DNA of 64,000 nt from Pithys albifrons albifrons (Eukaryota > Chordata > Aves > Passeriformes > Thamnophilidae), in the NCBI RefSeq assembly GCF_047495875.1, contig NC_092463.1:32491724-32555723 (forward strand), in the 5' to 3' direction. Within the stretch, counting starts at the first letter, position 1. Every line of letters starts with the position of its first letter. The notes under the pieces are model-generated. The model saw nothing but the letters and a program-made list of their open reading frames with translations, did no database searches and was not told the origin of the DNA. Positions 15,001 through 26,730 of the stretch are shown here, in pieces. The position numbers were made by a program, and so were the translations under genes.

Positions 15001-16100
15001 AGTTAAGGGAGAGAAGGGAGTAAAGTTCAGTGATACATGCATCACTGAGGAGAGAAGACAAAACTGCATTTCTTTTGGAAAAAGTTTCCAGGACTTGGCT
15101 CACCTAATGCAAAATTTACCCTATTAGAAATATTGCTTTGGGTTCACTTTTTTCCCTACTATGCTCTTACTCTCCTCTCAAAGTAGTAATTTATTTGCTC
15201 TCTTTTAAGAATTTAATTCCGTATCTGTAATCTCCATTATTCACTGATTACATTAAATTTAACCACCTAAATAATACTTATAATTTAAAAATTCAATGAA
15301 AAAATCAGCCTTGAACTCTATCCTAATGTCTAGAGTAATAATCAGTATTCTGATTACCACACCACTATATACACAAGCATTCAGATGTGGACCATAACCA
15401 ATTAGATGTATCTTTTATTGAGTGCATGAGATACTGTACAGGTCTGAATATTATTTTCCTAAAGGACATAAAAAATGTAAGATGAGAACAGACTAGATTA
15501 TGTAACCTCCTATTTATATCTACTTTCACCCTCAAAAGAAAAATGTAATGTACATGTTTTTCAGAGAAAAAAAGCCCTTTTAGTGGGAGCCTAAGTTCCC
15601 TTGCATTCAATATTTAATTACATATTCAAGGGAAAATCTCCACTGTACTTGGAAGAAGCAATTTTCAGAGATTACTGCAGATAAGTACATAAACTTTCAG
15701 ATGCTATTGGCAGTGATTCTGACCCTTCTTGATTAAAGAAGAAGCTACGTCATTCAGCATTGACCCAAAGAAGAATACATGTCCTGAGGCTCTAAAGAGA
15801 TCTTAAATAGATGTTCCATTTACAGTCTAAGTATGTGGTGGAACTAAAATGAAAAGAGAGGAAAGGAAGAAAATGCTCTGTAAGGAAACATCAAAGGCCA
15901 TTAGAGAAAGAGCTTTTAAAAGAAGACAGTAGCATGTGTAAAAATGATTAGGCATTGCTACATAGAAAAGAAGAATTTTGAAAGCAATAGAACATTCAAA
16001 ATGTATAAAACTTGCCTATGAGGTGTCTTCTCTTTGGTTAAAAGCTATTTTTTAAAAGGCTGACCAAGGGATAACTCCTCCGAATTTATTATTTTTAATG
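1..16100. other. Intergenic AT-rich DNA, no gene recognised
   Basis: I read this stretch on both strands and found no open frame that resembles a known protein, no RNA gene and no clear transposon. Open frames are all under about 100 codons, scattered on both strands and without splice-site support, as expected by chance. Small simple-sequence tracts are present, including a T-rich run near 6,970 and A-rich runs near 13,312 and 14,198. A short three-copy direct repeat near 14,812 is listed separately. Distal regulatory elements cannot be excluded; they would need cross-species alignment to see. Confidence 0.6.
14812..14880. repeat. Short tandem repeat, about 3 copies
   Basis: The string GTTAAATACTTACACCATA and close variants occur three times in 69 bases (starting near 14,815, 14,834 and 14,859, with a short insertion before the last). 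The first copy begins with G-G-T-A-A-A instead of G-T-T-A-A-A and the last has A-A-A-C-C-A-T. This looks like local slippage duplication. No function is suggested. Confidence 0.7.
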
Positions 16101-16166
16101 GAAAATAATATGTATTTTCCAGGGAGGCAAAAATTTATATTTTACTGAAAGAAACAAGTTACTTAC

Positions 16167-16523
16167 AAAGATGACTAGAATGCAGGTTATACTGGAGGGC
16201 GTATGCACCTCATTGGATTGATTAGAGTTGACATTTTGCAAGTACCTGACCTGCACAAAGGAAAGAATCTCATTTTTTTTTACCAAATTTTGCGTATCTT
16301 TGATACAGGTGACATGTGGCTGCTGAGATGCAAGACTGCTTTGTTCTTCACAAGATTCATCCAAGTCACTGGATAGAATGAATATCTTGTCCTTTTGGTA
16401 GATTGTGTCATCTTCACCTGGATGAAGAAGAGTGGAACAACGCTGGACAAACAATATGGGAACCAGAACCCACAACTGTGTTGGCTGTGCCACACTGAGC
16501 AAAACCAGCAAAACCCTGTTTGC
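16167..16523 (-). other. Candidate exon of unknown gene (minus strand)
   Basis: On the minus strand a pyrimidine-rich acceptor (TTTTTTTCTTTCAAG) is followed by 357 bases, exactly 119 codons, open in one frame, and then by a perfect consensus donor (CTTT/GTAAGT at 16,170-16,161). The translation starts with a hydrophobic stretch (VLLVLLSVAQ, then LWVLVPILF) followed by an acidic, Ser-rich segment with three or four cysteines. I do not recognise the family. A second possible donor (CAG/GTGAAG) lies inside it. It may be a chance combination: the rest of a gene is not visible, and only the 17.6-18.1 kb minus-strand open stretch is a possible companion. Confidence 0.2.
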
Positions 16524-17578
16524 CTTGAAAGAAAAAAACTAGAAATGGGAGAGAAAGGTATATAATTATTGGTGTTCACAAGATCAGGTGGTTATCAGTT
16601 AGGAATGACTTGAACTCCACCCAGGAATCAGAGAGACTTGGTGCTTTTTGTTGGTTGCCTTTTTTTTCTCCCTGAAAGCAGGTTTGGGGTTTTTTGGGGA
16701 AATTACCTGTCTGAATTGTGACAACTTTTTATTTATATTTTGAGAGAAATTTCTGTTTATGCTGTCTTATGCCAAGTTTATGGTACATCTCCCTGGGGCA
16801 ATATATCATACACCAGCATTATGTTTTCAGAACTTGGCTAATTCATGTTCTGTTAAATAATTTGCTTTACTCTTTTTGTTAAAACAAAACAAAATGAAAA
16901 AGCTATAGTATTTCTTGTCATTGTCTGCATTAGCTATCTCAATAAATGTTACACAAAAGAGTATGAAGACCTGGCTAGTCACCCGAGGATGCACAATAAT
17001 GTGGCATCAGCAGGGTGATTCTGGTGTCTATTTTATGAGACATTACTGAAGAGAAATGGGGAGAATGTGCTGAGGTTATCTTCTCTTTTTAATTCTAGTT
17101 TTGAAGGTAAAGATTAGTGAAGGAAACCTGCACTGACATTCTTAGGTTTCCTTCTGAAATATCCAGAAAGATAATGAGCTGCTATATTCAAGACCAGTCC
17201 TATGGATTTCTCAGAAGCTTATGGGCAGGTTTGCATCCCTTAAGAACATAACACATAAAGGATTTGCAGAGCATTTCCTATGATGCAGGAGTCTGTCAGA
17301 CAGTCAGTGCAATCAGAATGTCCATCATTCACTGCATGGTTCTCACACACAAAGAATAGATGAAACCAGACGGCCTAAACATCTAAAGACTACTTTTTGG
17401 GAAATGACAAGGAAAATCAATTGGAAAAAAAAAACAAAAAAAAATAGCCCAGCTAACTAGAAAGTCCAAGTATAGCTATGTGAGTTAGGAAAGTACAATA
17501 ATGCCAAACCTGAAGCTCTGTAGAAGCAACCCACCCGCTCTTTATCCTTGATGCAATGCATGAGGGGTGAAGACGTGT

Positions 17579-18130
17579 TTAAAAACTTCCGAAGCTCTTG
17601 TACTTGAGTGCAGAATGACACAACCACAACAGAATGATCCCTTGGCTAGAACAGGGGTAGCACTGTATTGACAAAGATTGATTCACTTTCAACTCAAAAA
17701 ACAGGTAAGCTTCTTTCTTGGTTAGGAGTTTGTAGAGCAAGACTCCATACTGTAAACTTCTCAGATGTTGCCTGAAATGAACACGTTTTTGACTAGGCTC
17801 TGGTACTTTGACAACATTGGGTGGCACTGTACAAAATGGAACATGATAAAGTAATAGAATATGTACACAGATTTTTACAAGTTTATCATCTGCCTTTCCA
17901 GCCCTCAGGTTGTAAACATACTGGGAGGAACTCAGAGCTTGCTTAGATACCCATACTCGTGCACCAGTTTTGAGCACATAGACAGACATGATGGCTTTAA
18001 GCTTCCTCTCAAAGGAAGTGTTCATGTCTGTGTGCATAGTTAGCTCCACTGTGAAGAAGACCTCAGAAGAAACAGGCTTGGTTATCTTGTTAGACTTGTG
18101 GTTCAGAGGGGGGTAGGGTTGGCAGAAGAG
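17579..18130 (-). other. Candidate exon region of unknown gene (minus strand)
   Basis: A minus-strand frame is open for well over 150 codons. Its first part reads like a folded extracellular beta-strand segment (for example SSEVFFTVELTMHTDMNTSF, then YVLKTGARVWV) and is followed by a possible donor at 17,879/17,878 (CTT/GTAAAA). Further on a good acceptor (TTCCATTTTGTACAG) precedes a second open segment beginning CHPMLSKY or, in the long frame, VPPNVVKVPEPSQ. I cannot name a family, and no start codon context or partner exon other than the 16.2-16.5 kb candidate is evident. Chance remains the simplest explanation, but the amino-acid texture is more protein-like than the other open frames here. 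Confidence 0.2.
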
Positions 18131-19640
18131 AGGGTTTTACACTTAGTCATAAGAGGTACTGGGAGCAACTAAAATCATTAGTATAGACTGGCTCTGTGTG
18201 GGATTCCATTACCAGCAGAGAAGGAGATATTCACAAACTTAGAGTGCTTTCAGAGAAATGTCACAGGGTGGAAATTCCATTCCTTCCTGAACTCTGAACC
18301 TCGGGGCTCATTTCCAGTAGTGAACAAGAAAGAAGAAGAAAAATAAATTTCTGTGCAGAGAAACACCACCTGTGCATCAGATAACGCAACTAGACACAGA
18401 TGTGAATTACATTCCTGACAATAAGTGAAATTTATTTTCCTGTCAGCTATTTGGTATTTTATAATATCTATCAAGAACCTTGGCATGAAATTCTACTGAA
18501 GAGGCACATAGGCAAGTTCAGCATAAACACCTATATTTAAGGAAATAATTGTTTGTTAAGGAAAACAATTGAGTTAGTATCTAGATAATGTGAAGAACAA
18601 GTTAGAAATAAAATCATGTATCTCACTTTCCTGCCTTTTACTGTTATCTGTGGGTTTACCTCATGTAATTTTAACTTTTGTTTCTCCTCTGTTCTATAAA
18701 ATACAGCATAATTGGAAGGAACCATTTGATGAAAGTATATCTGATAGATCTTGATACATCTGATTTTTCAGCAAGTAAGACATAGCAAAACAAGGAAAAC
18801 CATCTTCATCTTACTTTTTCAGTGGTAGTTAGCTAAAAATAGAGACAAGCAGCTATTTAAGTTGAAAGTTGGTATTAATAGGATGCTATTTCTTTGGAAG
18901 CAGGGCTTAATTTTTTTTAATTAAAGAAGGAGGAAAGAATACTGATAAACTAGAGCCCTGTAACAGTAACATGCATTAGTTGCTTTATTAGCATTATATG
19001 ACTACATACAAAACTGTTGATTGTAAGAGTATATACAACTACATCTCCACTCAAAAATATATAAACACTGCATCTTCACTCCATCACAAATACACATGTA
19101 ATGATGCTGATACCAGTTAATTGGACAAAAATATATTGTTTATCATAATACTATATAGTTTAATTGATTTGATAAAGAATAATTGGAGCTATACTGGAAA
19201 TTACTAACTTCTCCTAAAGTTATGGAAACTGTGTGAAATGCTCTGCCTTCTTATCATAAGACCATCAGGGAAGGAGGTTTCCTCAGTCACTTTTTTACAG
19301 ATTTTATTTAGGAAAATGAAACAGAATTATTTTGACTCTCAATTTTAGGCCTCCAACTTGGAAGTCTAAGTTTGTGCTCTACAGTCAGTGACAGAAGAAA
19401 GGTAATTCTATGGGGCTATTCAGATCACCTGTGTCAGAAGTCAAAGTGCTGCCTTCTTTTAGGTGTTCTGAATCACCTTACAGAAGATTACTTTATTTCT
19501 CCATTAATACATTTAACTTAGGAAGCCTGCTCACCTGTATGGAAACAATGTAGCTGCATATAAATTGGTCAGTACTATTAAAACTTCTTTCTGAAAACCC
19601 AAGAAACTATAGGTATGCACTTCACAGTCATGAAATAAAA
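18131..19640. other. Intergenic DNA, nothing recognised
   Basis: AT-rich sequence without a convincing exon, RNA gene or repeat. Minus-strand frames of 60-80 codons around 18,250-18,725 have no splice or homology support that I can see. Confidence 0.5.
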
Positions 19641-19885
19641 TGAAGTTGTGTCAGGGAAGGTTTAGGTTGGATATTAGAGAAATGTTCTTCACTCAAAGGG
19701 TGGCTGGGCACTGTAACAGGTTCCCCAGGGAAGTGGTCACAGCACCAACTCTGGCAGAGCTCAAGTAGTGTTTGGACCACACTCTTGGGCACATGGTGTG
19801 GCTCTTGGTAATGGTCCTGTGCATGGCTAAGGGTTGGACTTGATGATCCTTGTGAGTCCCTTCCAAAGCAGTTTTTCTATGACTG
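19641..19885 (+). mobile_element. CR1 LINE, 5'-truncated 3' end
   Basis: This is the 3' untranslated end of a CR1 (chicken repeat 1) non-LTR retrotransposon. Recognisable consensus blocks in order are GTGTCAGGGAAGGTTTAGG, TTGGATATTAGAGAAATGTT, AACAGGTTCCCCAGGGAAGT, GGTTGGACTTGATGATCCTT and GTCCCTTCCAA, finishing in a tail of TTTCTATGACTGTGA, which is the CR1-type octamer tail. No coding sequence is left; 5' truncation is the normal outcome of CR1 insertion. It directly abuts the LTR fragment downstream. Confidence 0.9.
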
Positions 19886-19894
19886 TGACTTTTC

Positions 19895-20303
19895 AGTGTC
19901 TCATGCTCTGCAAGTGAAGAGGTGCACAAAAGCTGGGAGGGAGCGTAGCTGGGCCAGCTGTCTGCAATGGCCAATGGGCTATTCCAACACCATAAAAAGC
20001 TGTGCCCAATATATAAGCTGGGGGGAGTTATCTGGAAGGGGGGCCGATTGTGACTCAGGGACAGGCTGTACATTGGTCAACATGTAGTGAGCAATTGTAT
20101 TTTCCCTCTCATTTTTATCACTATTACTATTATTAGGAGCTTTATTCCCTTTGTTTCAATTATTAAACTGTTCTTATCTCAACCCATGAGTTCTGTTTTC
20201 TTTTCTTTCCTACTTCTCTTCCCCATCCCATCAGAGGGGGAGAAAGGGAAGTGAGTGAGTGGCTGTGTGGTACTTCGTTGCTGGCTGGGGTTGAACCACA
20301 ACA
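19895..20303 (+). mobile_element. Endogenous retrovirus LTR, 5'-truncated
   Basis: The stretch matches the promoter and 3' portion of an LTR type that I recognise as widespread in birds (ERVL-like). Visible landmarks are a TATA box (TATATAAGCTGGGG at 20,010), a run of ATT triplets near 20,120, a polyadenylation signal ATTAAA at 20,162 followed by CTGTTCTTATCTCAACCCAT, and the terminal GGTTGAACCACAACA ending at 20,303. The 5' part of the LTR is missing, and the CR1 tail sits immediately upstream. No viral coding sequence is present. Confidence 0.8.
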
Positions 20304-20990
20304 CCTCTAAAACATGAACAGGGGAAGTTTTGCTTGTTTGAAGATTACATGATGTAGGTTATTTAAATAAGTATCTGACCAGTGAAAGGAAAACTATCTA
20401 ATTTGAAAAGGGGAAGAACAGCCCTACAGCTGTGACACTGGAGCTGGTGAATGCGTTTTCCATTCCCAGCAAAATTTCTTCTAAGAGCATATGTAATTCA
20501 TAGTCTCCTCCTATTTGCAATGTTTCATTTTCACTTTTCCTTTCTGTCAAAAAAATACCACAATCTGAAAAGTGCGGCATTTAATTATTTTGTTGCATTC
20601 ATTTTTAAAATTATTTATTATTTTTGTAAGGGAATATGGATTATAAACATTTACTTGATAGAACAGAGGACTCACAAGATACTGGTGCAAATTAAGAGTA
20701 AATTAAAATTGGATGTAGCGTGGGAAGCTAGGATGACATGTAGTGTTTTCACCTTGACAGCCTTTCACTGGAGGTGGCACAGCAAAAGAATTTGACACAT
20801 CTTGACACCAGCATGAATGCCTTCAAGTGGAAGGCAGATAATTTTTTTCAATGCAGTAATAATCTAAACTGATCATTAATCATGAGACCAAAAAAAAAAT
20901 TCTGTATTTCCTAGATGAGTATGTGTATTTTTAGGAGGGAAAGTAAGTAGCTAAAAATAAAATAATTTTTTAAAATAACATATAAAAAAT

Positions 20991-21038
<48 letters not shown>

Positions 21039-23441
21039 CAGATAGTTAATTAGAACTAGTTTGCCTAGTACAGTATAAATGTGAAAAAAGTCCAGCATGG
21101 CAATTTGAATATTTGAGATATTTGGAAATACCATGAAAAAAACACTGCAAAATTCTGGATATCACAAAGAATGGAAAAATTTTAAGTATACAGAAGTAGT
21201 CCTTTGCATCTTTCATTAGCTGTCTCACAAGCCTTTTCTGTTTATTTTTCTTCTGAGTTGGTGCTTTTCATTTTCAATGTATTTAGTCTTTTTCAGTTTT
21301 CTGAAATAATTGAAAATAATAGATAAGTAGACATTTAATTCTAATATTGTAAAATAAAGTTTTCATACATGAAATTTCAATTTTATTTTTGGGGATTGCT
21401 GTCTATTGAAAACATTCAGTTTTCCTTTAAAGTGAAGAGTGAGATAACACAGTTAAAACATACATGATATAATACTTACGTAGTAAAGCTAGAAGAATCT
21501 AAGATGAGGTATAATAAAGAAAAGATTAACCACTGAACAACACTCAGCTGGGATGTGCAGACAGTTTCAGAAGCCTGCAGGCTCACACAATGAGGTGTGC
21601 CACAATCTTGTGTGTCAGCAAGGGAGGCTGTAGAGCCAGGGGCATGTGGTGCTGCCCTCGAGTGACAAAACCTGAGTCTCGGGCATGGGTCACAAATGAC
21701 CACAATAGACATACCTACACTGCACATATCCAGGTCCTACAGTCAACATGGAAAGAGCTTCTCTGCACTCACAACATGCTGAGACTGTAATATAGATTAA
21801 GAGATCCACCCATAAATAATAGAAAGGTGTATATGTGTAAGAGGTTTCAGGATTGTGGCTTTATAGGTATCAAGACGGTTTCTAATCTACAATCACATTT
21901 ATCCCTTATGACAGTGAGATGTCAGTGCTTTTTGTAAAAGTAACTGTAATGAAAATAGGAGTGATAAATGTGATCATGCTACTGACACCTAAAATAATAC
22001 TATATGTTTGTGTCTGGTTTTCTCTAAAAGTTTGTCAGTAGACTAATTCAGATCCAAAAATAGGTGATAAAGAAGTTATATCATGGTCTTTTTAAAAAAA
22101 TGCCATTGTCTAAATCGAGGCCTGGTTGGTTTTTCTCCATATTTACTAACCAGTCTGATTCATGAAAATGTACTTGGTGCATTGGTTGAGCTGTTTGTTT
22201 AAGCTCATTTGAAGGTATGGTCTCTTTGCTGGTTTGCTCTCCAATATGAGCTGGAATCAATAGCCATTAGATATCTTTGCATTTATTACAAAGGTGACAG
22301 GATCAGGCCATATAGGAGATAGAAACAGGGGCCAGATTTCCCATCCCAAGCACTAGGGTATCATAACAACCCCAAAATGAACAATTGTGTAACTGGTGAA
22401 TATCAGACAACCAGGGGCAAAACTAAGGAAGGAAACCCTGTGTATGCTCTTCAAAGTAAGTTTGCTCAAAACCGCACATCAGGTTGCTGTTCATAGGCCA
22501 AAGAGTGCACTTTGTTATGCACAGCAGAGTGCCATGTGACATGTTCACTATACAGTATATGAAACTGAACAACAATATTATCTTCACATTTTATTTCTTC
22601 ACTCTCACTGTTGGTATATAAACAGCTTGTTTCTGTCTTGCTGAATACAGGAAAATCCCTTTGCATATGAGAAGCAGAATGGAGTTAAAAAGGGGATCTG
22701 TGTCTTCTGTTCTCTGCCATATTCCAGTGAAGTTCTCCTTTGAATTTGCCAATGAAATTTAGTTACTGCTTGTTTTTGCCCAACCCCAGCTCTAGCCCTA
22801 GATATAGCAGCACCTAAAAGTACACACATTCCACTGCAAAATGATCTAGTGATCATTTTACCTAGCGATACCTTTGCAACTTGTTAAAATTATAAGGCTA
22901 TTGTGAGAGTAATTTGAGACAACGGATCCATAGTGACGAACAATACTTCTGTAACATTTAAATCCTTTAGCACCCTTCAAACATTCAACCAAAGGGCACT
23001 CATTGTGTAGGCATCTCTTTAAGCTTAAAAAGCTTTTTATGCAAGAAATTAAGTTCTCATCAAGAAAATAACTGTTGAAATCTTAATACCTTTCAATGAC
23101 AGCCCCATTTGAAGAGCAATTTTATAGCATAATGATCCTTGTTGCATAATTTGGACAGACTATTGTTCTCATTTGAATTTCCTATACACTGCTTGCTTTA
23201 CCATCTCTCCTTCCCACACCAACTGAAAGGGAGAGATCAAAAGTCAGGAGAGAAAACATCAAGACTTGGGTCTGGAGTTAAACTTCTAAATGTTTCAGAG
23301 CAGCTCTTACTTCAGACATGCTATGGTATTTCTGATTAAAGCATTGGTGGCTGCCTAGAAGACTTGGCCAGATTCATTCCACCTGAGATCCTAGTATAGA
23401 CACAAGTCCAAAATAGCAACTTTAAAATCCCCAGTCAGCTT
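20304..23441. other. Intergenic DNA, nothing recognised beyond a GATA repeat
   Basis: No gene or transposon is recognisable. It contains the GATA microsatellite listed separately. A slightly GC-richer patch near 21,580-21,720 has overlapping open frames on both strands but no family resemblance. Confidence 0.5.
20991..21045. repeat. (GATA)n microsatellite
   Basis: A nearly perfect tract of GATA tetranucleotides, about 13 units, with one interruption (GACA) near the 3' end. Length is likely polymorphic between individuals. Confidence 0.97.
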
Positions 23442-23971
23442 TGTCATGGGTGAGAGTGGGGGGTTTAGACCAAGTTTATTAGAGAAGCCATCCCAATGAG
23501 TCACAAGGTGTAGACAGGACCCCCTCGCTTTCTAAACTCCCTCTCAGACAAGAGCCTAGGTGTGGCTGGATCCAGACTTTGTCAAAGGTATAAGTGCAAC
23601 TTTGTCCTACAAGATTATAGATGGCAAACTGGGTATATTTATATTAAACGAATTTTTTATTTTGACAAATGATTAGGCAAAGGATCTTAATCAGAATTAT
23701 TTACTACACAGTATAAAAGCTACAACTACTGGTAGTGTATAGTATAATACAGTGCACTATATCAAAGCAACTATATTAAAGCTAGCAAAAAAGATCGAAA
23801 CAATTATTAAGTGGAGATTTGATGTAATTCACCTGTATCAACACTTGTGGGCAAATCTCTTTCTCTTAACCTCGAGGAGTATCCCTGAGAGGCATCCTCA
23901 CTTCAAGGGAGAAATTTACCCTATGGACATGTGTGGCAATGCATTCTCAATACATGGCTTGGAGGATGTCA
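23442..23971 (-). mobile_element. Probable endogenous retrovirus LTR, minus orientation
   Basis: Read on the minus strand, the stretch ends with a polyadenylation signal (AATAAACTTGGTCTAAACC) and a pyrimidine-rich terminus CACTCTCACCCATGACA, as expected of an LTR 3' end. The opposite end gives TGACATCC on the minus strand, so the two ends form a short imperfect inverted repeat (TGACAT/ATGACA). I did not find a convincing target-site duplication, so the outer borders are tentative. It lies 14 bases from another LTR in plus orientation. No viral genes remain. Confidence 0.5.
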
Positions 23972-23985
23972 TGTCAGAAATGGGC

Positions 23986-24342
23986 TGATGAAGAAAATAA
24001 GCCAGCCACTGAGAATGCTTTAACAACTGATGGTTTTAATGTGGTTTAAATGTACTAAATGTAAAAAGTGCATAGTCACTGCTTCTTCTTCCCAGAAACC
24101 CCTGCCAAGCCAAGGGGCTGGGAGAAGGACAGTGACCTCATATTTCCTGTCACCCCCTCCCATTGAATGTAAATCCCCTTACTCTTATTGGCACAAATCC
24201 AGACTTCCCTCTTGTCCCTTATTGGTGAATTTGTACCCCTCCAAAGTCTATATAAACCCGTACCCCTGATTAAATCCTCTTTTTGTTCCTGCCTTCGCTG
24301 GTGGTCCCTGTGTGTCGTTTCTGGGGGCTCTCAGAGACCACA
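23986..24342 (+). mobile_element. Solo LTR of an endogenous retrovirus
   Basis: A 357-bp unit begins with TG (TGATGAAGAAAATAAG) and ends with CA (CAGAGACCACA), flanked on both sides by the 5-base string TGGGC (23,981-23,985 and 24,343-24,347), a plausible target-site duplication. Inside are a TATA box (TATATAAA, 24,249-24,256), a polyadenylation signal ATTAAA at 24,269 and a downstream GT-rich segment, in the order expected for U3-R-U5. Five-base duplications are typical of ERVL-type integration. No internal viral region is present, so it is a recombination-derived solo LTR. Confidence 0.7.
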
Positions 24343-25233
24343 TGGGCGGGGTAAGCATAGAGCACACACTTCTTCTATGTTAATGGACTGATAATCCAGG
24401 ACCAGGAGAAGTCCCATATCGTTGCAGATTTCCTTCAGCATAACGAGGCTACAAGAAACCAACCCTCATAGACATGGGACTGGACTTTTACAGGATAAAG
24501 TGATTGACTGCCAGTCATATGTCTCTGGGTCAGCTTAGCAGTTTATCTGCCAAATCTCTCCTTCACTATCAGGATGTTGATGTGTCAGATTGGTTTTAGC
24601 ATAATTCAGCACATGATGCCCACTGTCAACCTACCATTGATAGCTTGCAAAATGATGCATTGTTTGAGTTGTTCAACCACATTCAAGGGCAGACTATCCT
24701 GCTACAGATTCCACTCAGGACTAGAATTATTTAAACTTCCTGCTCTTTTTTATATTCTAGAGGCATCTAAAACATTAACCTCTACGAAAGATATGCCAGA
24801 AGTAGCATTTTTCCCTTCTATTTTACCTTGTACCAAAGGGTGTCTGAAATCTAGAAATTAGTTCCTTATTCTAAATCCTGCTCCAGTAATGGTCTGACAG
24901 GTTTCCTCAAAATAAGTCTATAGGACTGGGTAGACTATAAAATGGAGTTTCAGATTCTTGCTTTATTATCACTGGAGGACAGGTTTGTACCCCTCTTTCA
25001 TACAATAGCATAGCAGTTACAGAAGTTGCCAAGGAATTCAATTTTCACTTTTTTTGTGCTCAAGAGAGTCAAACACACATAATTTTCTCACTAGAAAAAA
25101 GTATCTAAGCATCAGGTATGCACCCTGAGTGCATAACTTGCTGGATTGTGATATACAAGATGTCACACTAGCCAATCTAAAAGTTATTTCTGACTTCATG
25201 ACAGTCTGTGTGAACATACGTGTTGTCAGAAGC

Positions 25234-25264
25234 AAATAAATAAATAGGTAAATAAATAAATAAG
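25234..25264. repeat. (AAAT)n short microsatellite
   Basis: Seven or so AAAT/AAAA-type tetranucleotide units with one GGTA interruption. Confidence 0.85.
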
Positions 25265-25663
25265 GGATTTTATCCTTCTAGAATATTTGTGACAAGTTCT
25301 ATGAGACAAGACATGATCTTTAGTGTCCCATCTAACTTTTGTTTCGGGGTCTGCTCAAGTCAATGCCTTTCTATTTGCAACTGACTGAGAATTTCAGCAG
25401 GTGAGCGGAGTCCTATACATAGTTTTTGAAGCACTTCTCATCTCAAGTATTCCATAAATATGGAGTAATATAAGAGGAATTTTAACTTCCTTTCCATGTG
25501 CAGAATTATACCAGCCTGAAGCTCTTATTTCCCCCCAAGGAAATTTTATTAACCTTTAAACTATAGAGCTATAGATCTTCAGAATCAATGCATTGTCTTA
25601 GTAATGCATTCTCAGCATGACCGCTTCAGTGAATCAAAACCATATCTCTTCAGAGATGAAACA

Positions 25664-26730
25664 TGTATCGGGTTTGCATGGCAAGGTCTTGCCAGCAGGA
25701 TGGCTACAGGGATGGTTTCTGTGAGAAGTTCCAAGACGGAGCTGCCTCTGGCTGAACCCATCAACAACAGGTGCAGTTCCTCTGGGATAACATATTTAAA
25801 AGGAGGGGAAATGCTGCAGAACAGCAGCTGGAGACAGGATTGAGAACATGAAAAGGAAACGGCTCTGCAGACACGATGTCAGTGAAGGAGGGGTAGGAGG
25901 TGCTCAAGACACTGGAGCAGAGATTACCTTGCCGCCTCTGGTAAAGACTGTGTGAGGCAGGCTGTCCATCCACTGCTGCTGTCCATGGTGGAGCAGAGAT
26001 CCACCTGCAGCCTATGAAGGACCCCACACCAGAGTGGGTGAATGACTGAAGGAGGCAGAAGCCCACACTGGAGCAGGCTCCTGGCAGGACCTATGGCCCC
26101 ATAGAGAGAGGACTCTATGCTGAAGCAGTTTTGCTGGCAGGACTTGTGATCCCTCAGGGGACACACCCTAGAGCAAGCTGTTTCTGAAGGACTGCATGCT
26201 ATGAAACAGACCCGCACCAGAGCAGTTCATGAAGAATTGCAGCCTGTGGGAAGAACTCACATTGAAGAAGTTTGTGGAGGACTCCTCTCCCATGGGGGAG
26301 ACCCCACACTGGAGTAGGGGAAGCGTGTGAGAAGTCCCTGCTGAGAAGGAAGGAGCAGCAGAGATAATGTGTGATGAACTAACTGACTGCAATCTCCATT
26401 CCCCTTCTCCCTGTACCATGTGATAGAGAACGTAGAGAAAATCAGGAGTGCAGTTGAGTCTGGAAAGAAGGGAAGGGTCAGAGAAGGTGTTTTTTAAGAT
26501 TTGGTTAATTCTCATTTACTTACTCTGATTAGCTTGGTTATAAATTAAATTAATTTTCCTGAGTTGAGCCTTTTGTTGCCCATGACAGGAATTGGTGGGT
26601 GACATCTCCCTGTCCTGATCTCAGCCCATGAGCCTTTCATTGTATTTTCTTGCCCCTGCCCAGCTGAGAAGTTTGGTGATAGAGAACTGTTGGTGGGCAG
26701 CTGGTCTCTGGCCAGGGTTAACCCACCACA
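25664..26730 (+). mobile_element. Long solo LTR (ERVL-like), about 1.07 kb
   Basis: The 5' end TGTATCGGGTTTGCATGGCA, the promoter segment CTCTGGGATAACATATTTAA with TATA-like TATTTAAA at 25,793, the long CAG/CTG-rich middle (blocks such as AACAGCAGCTGGAGACAG, GCAGAGATCCACCTGCAGCC) and the end GGTTAACCCACCACA correspond to a long avian ERVL-type LTR I recognise. Flanks are AAACA (25,659-25,663) and AAACC (26,731-26,735), a 4-of-5 match to a target-site duplication. It carries no retroviral open frames; the open frames seen in it (up to 141 codons) are incidental. Many substitutions and small deletions suggest an old copy. Confidence 0.8.
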
